A stretch of 7,306 nucleotides of DNA from CAYVLI01 sp964452105 [NCBI: uncultured Nitrospinota bacterium] (GTDB lineage Bacteria; JAUXIQ01): positions 3,762-11,067 of the forward strand of contig CAYVLI010000054.1 of the NCBI GenBank assembly GCA_964452105.1. The letters are read 5' to 3'. Position 1 is the first letter of the stretch; each line of letters opens with the position of its first letter. The translations under genes were made by a program, and so were the position numbers. Positions 4,952 through 7,306 of the stretch are shown piece by piece. Below the pieces are notes generated by a model that was given only the letters and a program-made list of their open reading frames with translations, did not search any database and had not been told where the DNA came from.

Positions 4952-5200
4952 ATGGTTGTTATGCAAATGATAGGGGTATATCTAACAATGGCGTTGATGA
5001 TCGCAGGCGCCGTGAACATGACTGCCATCGGCTACCTGGCCTCAGAAAGGTCGAGAATGAGAACCAGTGGGTTATTCCGGCCCCAAATTCAGCACGTTCG
5101 TTTCAAATACTCCTGCTTATTTCCGTGCCGATTTGTTTTAAAGAGAGAAAAAAAGTTATTTCAGGTATTGACAAACCTGAATTCTTGTATATATTACTAA
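4952..5200 (+). CDS. Doubtful small membrane ORF
   Basis: The 82-aa frame begins MVVMQMIGVYLTMALMIAGA and has one hydrophobic segment (about 5-29), followed by a basic turn (SERSRMRTS). After about residue 43 the translation looks random, and the promoter and dyad of the next gene (5160-5195) lie inside its 3' end. The real coding part may therefore be only the first 40 or so codons. The ATG at 4961 (codon 4) is better spaced from the purine-rich GAAGAG. A competing frame starts at 4933 with a better GGAG site, but its product is low in hydrophobic order and looks non-coding. A six-codon ORF (4920-4940, MERRDV) precedes it. It may be the remnant of a small membrane protein gene. Confidence 0.3.
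   Translation: MVVMQMIGVYLTMALMIAGAVNMTAIGYLASERSRMRTSGLFRPQIQHVRFKYSCLFPCRFVLKREKKLFQVLTNLNSCIYY
5160..5181. promoter_or_regulatory. Operator-like dyad over the -35 box
   Basis: TTCAGGT (5160-5166) and ACCTGAA (5175-5181) form a perfect inverted repeat, 7-bp arms with an 8-bp centre that contains most of the TTGACA -35 box. Size, symmetry and position fit a dimeric helix-turn-helix repressor site. Confidence 0.5.
5168..5195 (+). promoter_or_regulatory. Strong sigma70-type promoter of the 94-aa secreted protein gene
   Basis: A consensus TTGACA (5168-5173), 16-bp spacer, TATATT (5190-5195). The start should fall near 5202, giving a leader of about 67 nt before the ATG at 5269. It is the best promoter in the window. 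Confidence 0.65.
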
Positions 5201-5268
5201 TTGTAATAAGCAATAAGTGTAGTTACAAAAATATCGCAAGGGAAATAAAACGAAAAGGAGATTAAAAA

Positions 5269-5553
5269 ATGAAAAGGTTAATAACTGTTGCAGCTCTTTC
5301 ACTGGGTCTGGTCTTCGGATTCAACGCGGCTGTCGTGGGTACCGCTTCGGCATTAGGATTTGATTATGACGATGCCCAGGTCTACCTGCAAGAAACACAG
5401 GAGGGAGAAGGGGCCACCCTATTTCTGAAGAAGGTCGAGGCGGAAGTCAAGGCCGCTCCTCAGGAGTACCGGGTACTGGCGCCGGAGAATGGCGCGCAAG
5501 GTGAAGAATCACTGTTAAACGCAGTCGAGCATGTCGGCGCCGCCGGTATATAA
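5269..5553 (+). CDS. Small secreted (periplasmic or extracellular) protein, unknown function
   Basis: The 94-aa precursor begins with a classical Sec signal peptide: MKR charged start, hydrophobic core LITVAALSLGLVFGFNAAVV, and an Ala-X-Ala cleavage site (GTASA, cut after A28). The mature protein of about 66 aa starts LGFDYDDAQVYLQE. It is acidic, has no Cys and no second hydrophobic helix, and seems to hold one helical stretch (about 46-62, GEGATLFLKKVEAEVK). I recognise no family. The start is supported by AAGGAG 8 nt upstream (5255-5260). The gene is monocistronic: its own strong promoter with an operator-like dyad on the left and an intrinsic terminator 25 bp after the stop. This compact, regulated unit argues that it is a real and possibly well-expressed gene. 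Candidate roles such as an envelope or secreted signalling peptide are guesses. Confidence 0.75.
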   Translation: MKRLITVAALSLGLVFGFNAAVVGTASALGFDYDDAQVYLQETQEGEGATLFLKKVEAEVKAAPQEYRVLAPENGAQGEESLLNAVEHVGAAGI

Positions 5554-5573
5554 GTCAGATAGGAGCAGTCATG

Positions 5574-5603
5574 AAAAAGGGCCGGGCAACCGGCCCTTTT
5601 TTT
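5574..5603. terminator. Bidirectional intrinsic terminator
   Basis: GGGCCGG (5579-5585), GCAA tetraloop (5586-5589), CCGGCCC (5590-5596), flanked by AAAAA (5574-5578) and TTTTTTT (5597-5603). A perfect GC stem with a U-tract on either strand serves both the 94-aa gene (plus) and the converging epimerase operon (minus, stop at 5616). Confidence 0.92.
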
Positions 5604-5615
5604 ATTACGAGGCCT

Positions 5616-6626
5616 CTACCTCTCTTTAATTCCGAGCCCTGGCCCACGGGGGAGGACCATTCGGCCCCTTTCACACCTGACGCCTGTAAAAGGGTCGTCT
5701 TCTATCAGCAGGTTTCCGTCCAGATCCAGGTAGTCGGCCAGTGAAGCCAGATGAGCCGCCGCCGTTATCCCCACCGAACTCTCTATCATGCAACCCAGCA
5801 TAACCTTGAGGCTCGACTTCCTGGCCTCTTTTATCATGCGCAAAGCGGGTCCGATGCCCCCGCACTTCATCAGCTTCACGTTGATTCCATCCGCAGCTCC
5901 AGACAGACCCGGAATATCCTCCGGCGCCACTGCATCCTCATCCGCTATAATCGGTATAGGGGACATCTTCTTCAGCTTCCGAAGCTCTTCCAGCCTCCCC
6001 CTGGGGAGAGGCTGTTCCAGGTATTCCACACCCAGTGAACTCAAAACAGGCAGATTCGCCACGGCTTTTTCCAAAGGCCAGCCGCCGTTGACGTCCACCC
6101 TCAAGACACTGTCGGTTTCCTTGCGGATGGCTTCCAGCGCCTTGATGTCCCCTTCGAAGCCCAGCTTTATCTTAAGTACGGGGTATTCCGTTGCCCTCTT
6201 GACTTTCTCCAGCATGACCTCCTGCGGTCCGATCCCGATGGTAAAGGAGGTTTTGGTAATGATGTTCGGGCTCAGGCCCAGGTATTCATAAAGCGGCATG
6301 TCTGCCTTCCTGGCTGCCAGATCGTGCAACGCAATATCCACGGCGGTCCTGGCGGCCATGTCGCCTTCGTTCATAAAACCTCTGTTTTTGAGGAGCGCCT
6401 CAAGGTCACTGAAGTTTTTTAGCGCGCCGCCTTCCAGGTTTCTCAGGGTCTCCAGAACCGAATCCACACTCTGGCCGTAAAAGGGGGAGGGCGCCGCTTC
6501 GCCGATGCCGGCGTGAGAACCCTCTGCGGCACGAAATATAACGTTCTGTTTTATCCTTTTGGTTTCCCTGGATGTCGTGAAAGGGTCTTTCAAAAGAAGG
6601 TCAATGGTCTGCCAGGTGAGTTTCAA
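5616..6626 (-). CDS. dgcA: Enolase-superfamily epimerase, N-acetyl-D-glutamate racemase / dipeptide epimerase (DgcA-like)
   Basis: The 336-aa product is a full-length mandelate-racemase/muconate-lactonising-type member of the enolase superfamily, in the dipeptide epimerase group. The barrel carries KIK (catalytic K152/K154), metal ligands D178 (RVDVNGGW), E204 (LEQP) and D229 (IIADED), opposing base K251 (NVKLMKCGG), and the DLDG motif (D301, D303) that in dipeptide epimerases binds the substrate amino group. All catalytic residues are present. The upstream neighbour is DUF1611, matching the reported DgcN-DgcA pair in which DgcA epimerises N-acetyl-D-Glu to N-acetyl-L-Glu. L-Ala-D/L-Glu epimerase (murein peptide recycling) is the alternative; the DxD motif leans that way, the gene context toward DgcA. 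The start is a TTG (6624-6626) with AAGGA 6 nt upstream. The gap to the DUF1611 stop is 45 bp, so co-transcription is likely. It ends at a shared terminator. Confidence 0.85.
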   Translation of the reverse strand: MKLTWQTIDLLLKDPFTTSRETKRIKQNVIFRAAEGSHAGIGEAAPSPFYGQSVDSVLETLRNLEGGALKNFSDLEALLKNRGFMNEGDMAARTAVDIALHDLAARKADMPLYEYLGLSPNIITKTSFTIGIGPQEVMLEKVKRATEYPVLKIKLGFEGDIKALEAIRKETDSVLRVDVNGGWPLEKAVANLPVLSSLGVEYLEQPLPRGRLEELRKLKKMSPIPIIADEDAVAPEDIPGLSGAADGINVKLMKCGGIGPALRMIKEARKSSLKVMLGCMIESSVGITAAAHLASLADYLDLDGNLLIEDDPFTGVRCERGRMVLPRGPGLGIKER

Positions 6627-6632
6627 TTGAGT

Positions 6633-6637
6633 TCCTT
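6633..6637 (-). promoter_or_regulatory. Ribosome binding site supporting a TTG start
   Basis: AAGGA on the minus strand, 6 nt before TTG at 6624-6626. No ATG lies near, so this site decides the start of the epimerase gene. Confidence 0.6.
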
Positions 6638-6663
6638 TTTTTTCGAGGGTACAGTTTCAGGGC

Positions 6664-6683
6664 AACCGGCATCAGGGCCGGTT
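6664..6683 (-). other. Hairpin holding the stop codon of the DUF1611 gene
   Basis: AACCGGC (6664-6670) and GCCGGTT (6677-6683) pair perfectly with a 6-nt loop that contains the minus-strand stop TGA (6672-6674). No U-tract follows, so it is not an intrinsic terminator. It could pause transcription or protect the upstream message. Confidence 0.5.
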
Positions 6684-7306
6684 ATCGTCGTTTCGGGCAG
6701 GGTATGCCGCATCCAAGGCATCCATGAGCTCTTTTGCTCCGAACCTCAACACGTCGGTTGTAGGCAAACCGGTGCTTTCCCTGACTCCCTGCACAGCTTT
6801 CCGAGCTTCCGATTCGTCCATACGGAAGCAGTTCAGGGCTATTCCTACGACCCGGGCTTTGCGTGGAGGGAGGCACATCTCCTCATATATTCGTATTACT
6901 TCTTTCAGAGGAGGTATCTCGATATTGGAATCCCTTATAAATCTCCTGCCCATCTCATGGCAAAGTATCATCTCCGTGGGCATGGCGCCATGCATTAAGC
7001 TTAGGGTCACTCCCGAATAGCCCGGATGGAGAAGCGAGCCTTGCCCTTCGATGAGGAGCAGGTCGTTATCGGCGGCATGCTCCAGTATCAACTTTTCCAT
7101 GGCCCCCGACATGAAATCCCCTATAACTCTGTCTATGGGCATGCCGAAGCCTGCTATCATGATGCCGGTCTGGCCGGTAGCCAGGAAGAGGGCCTTTCTG
7201 CCTCTTTTCGATGCTTCCCGTTCGATTTCAAGGGCCGCGGTCATCTTGCCCACTGCGCAATCGCTGCCCACGGTGAGTACAATTTGTGCTTTTATTTCTG
7301 CCGCCA
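6672..7306 (-). CDS. dgcN: DUF1611 family protein, N-acetyltransferase DgcN-like, 5' end outside the window
   Basis: The visible 211 codons stay open to the window edge. The frame reads AAEIKAQIVLTVGSDCAVGK at its upstream end, so the GTG at 7269-7271 is an internal Val, not a start. This is the C-terminal domain of DUF1611: P-loop TVGSDCAVGKM (Walker A, GK), then LFLATGQTG, the GDFMSGAMEKLI block, IEGQGSLLHPGYSGVTLSLMHGA with its GQGSL motif, and the MILCHEMGRR stretch. Family members run about 330-350 aa, so roughly a third is missing. Proteins of this family paired with an enolase-superfamily epimerase have been reported as DgcN, acetylating D-glutamate, with DgcA racemising the product. 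The reaction here is inferred from that pairing. It is the promoter-proximal gene, and its promoter lies outside the window. Confidence 0.85.
   Translation of the reverse strand, partial: AAEIKAQIVLTVGSDCAVGKMTAALEIEREASKRGRKALFLATGQTGIMIAGFGMPIDRVIGDFMSGAMEKLILEHAADNDLLLIEGQGSLLHPGYSGVTLSLMHGAMPTEMILCHEMGRRFIRDSNIEIPPLKEVIRIYEEMCLPPRKARVVGIALNCFRMDESEARKAVQGVRESTGLPTTDVLRFGAKELMDALDAAYPARNDDNRP

Noticed and set aside
5571-5604. ATG with a nice AGGAG just upstream, after the 94-aa gene
   Set aside because: The frame runs straight through the terminator stem and then antisense to the epimerase gene; its translation is not protein-like.
6513-7020. Plus-strand ORFs opposite the DUF1611 gene and the start of the epimerase
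   Set aside because: They are shadows; the minus strand carries clear P-loop and enolase motifs.
7269-7271. GTG as the start of the DUF1611 gene
   Set aside because: The frame continues upstream to the window edge with family-typical residues (QIVLTVGSDC), so the gene is cut, not started, here.
1-7306. CRISPR array, origin of replication, second copy of the tRNA 3' end
   Set aside because: No regularly spaced repeats of 25-40 bp, no origin-type iteron cluster near a replication gene, and no duplicate of the tRNA 3' sequence were seen by eye.

Overview
The window looks like chromosomal DNA of a Gram-negative anaerobe, most likely a Desulfobacterota (former Deltaproteobacteria) relative. This is inferred from the mix of genes (paired acyl-CoA dehydrogenases, a DUF1611/enolase-superfamily pair, a delta-type tyrosine recombinase remnant) and from moderately GC-rich genes set in AT-rich spacers. 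No single feature fixes the taxon.

Layout. At 1-267 (minus strand) lie the 5' end of an unidentified ORF running off the window and a small two-helix membrane protein. At 490-2901 (minus) are two adjacent acyl-CoA dehydrogenase genes, a 407-aa upstream gene and a 377-aa downstream gene, 54 bp apart with a hairpin between them. They probably encode two subunits of one flavoenzyme. At 3098-3433 there is a gene-free leader with a GC-rich, multi-hairpin element, then tRNA-Arg(UCU) at 3434-3510, then a 5'-truncated tyrosine integrase pointing at the tRNA 3' end. That arrangement is the scar of an integrated element. At 4034-4246 is a very charged 70-aa protein gene. At 4247-4930 a non-coding stretch holds a MITE-like element: two inverted REP-like hairpins inside about 21-bp terminal inverted repeats. 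It also holds a possible 32-codon ORF remnant and an AT-rich promoter region with helically phased TATAGTA repeats. At 4952-5200 is a doubtful small membrane ORF. At 5269-5553 is a 94-aa secreted protein gene with a strong sigma70-like promoter, a dyad over its -35 box, and a terminator shared with the convergent operon to its right. At 5616-7306 (minus) are an enolase-superfamily epimerase (DgcA-like) and, upstream, a DUF1611 protein (DgcN-like) cut by the window edge.

How the genes work together. The two right-hand genes match the DgcN-DgcA pair reported to turn D-glutamate into N-acetyl-D-glutamate and then N-acetyl-L-glutamate; a murein-dipeptide epimerase role is the main alternative. 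The two acyl-CoA dehydrogenases probably act in degradation of an unusual acyl-CoA. In the larger subunit a Glu sits where the helix-G catalytic base is expected; the smaller subunit lacks it, as in heteromeric dehydrogenases. The middle of the window (about 3100-5270) is accessory in character, with a tRNA integration site, an integrase remnant, palindromic elements and orphan small ORFs.
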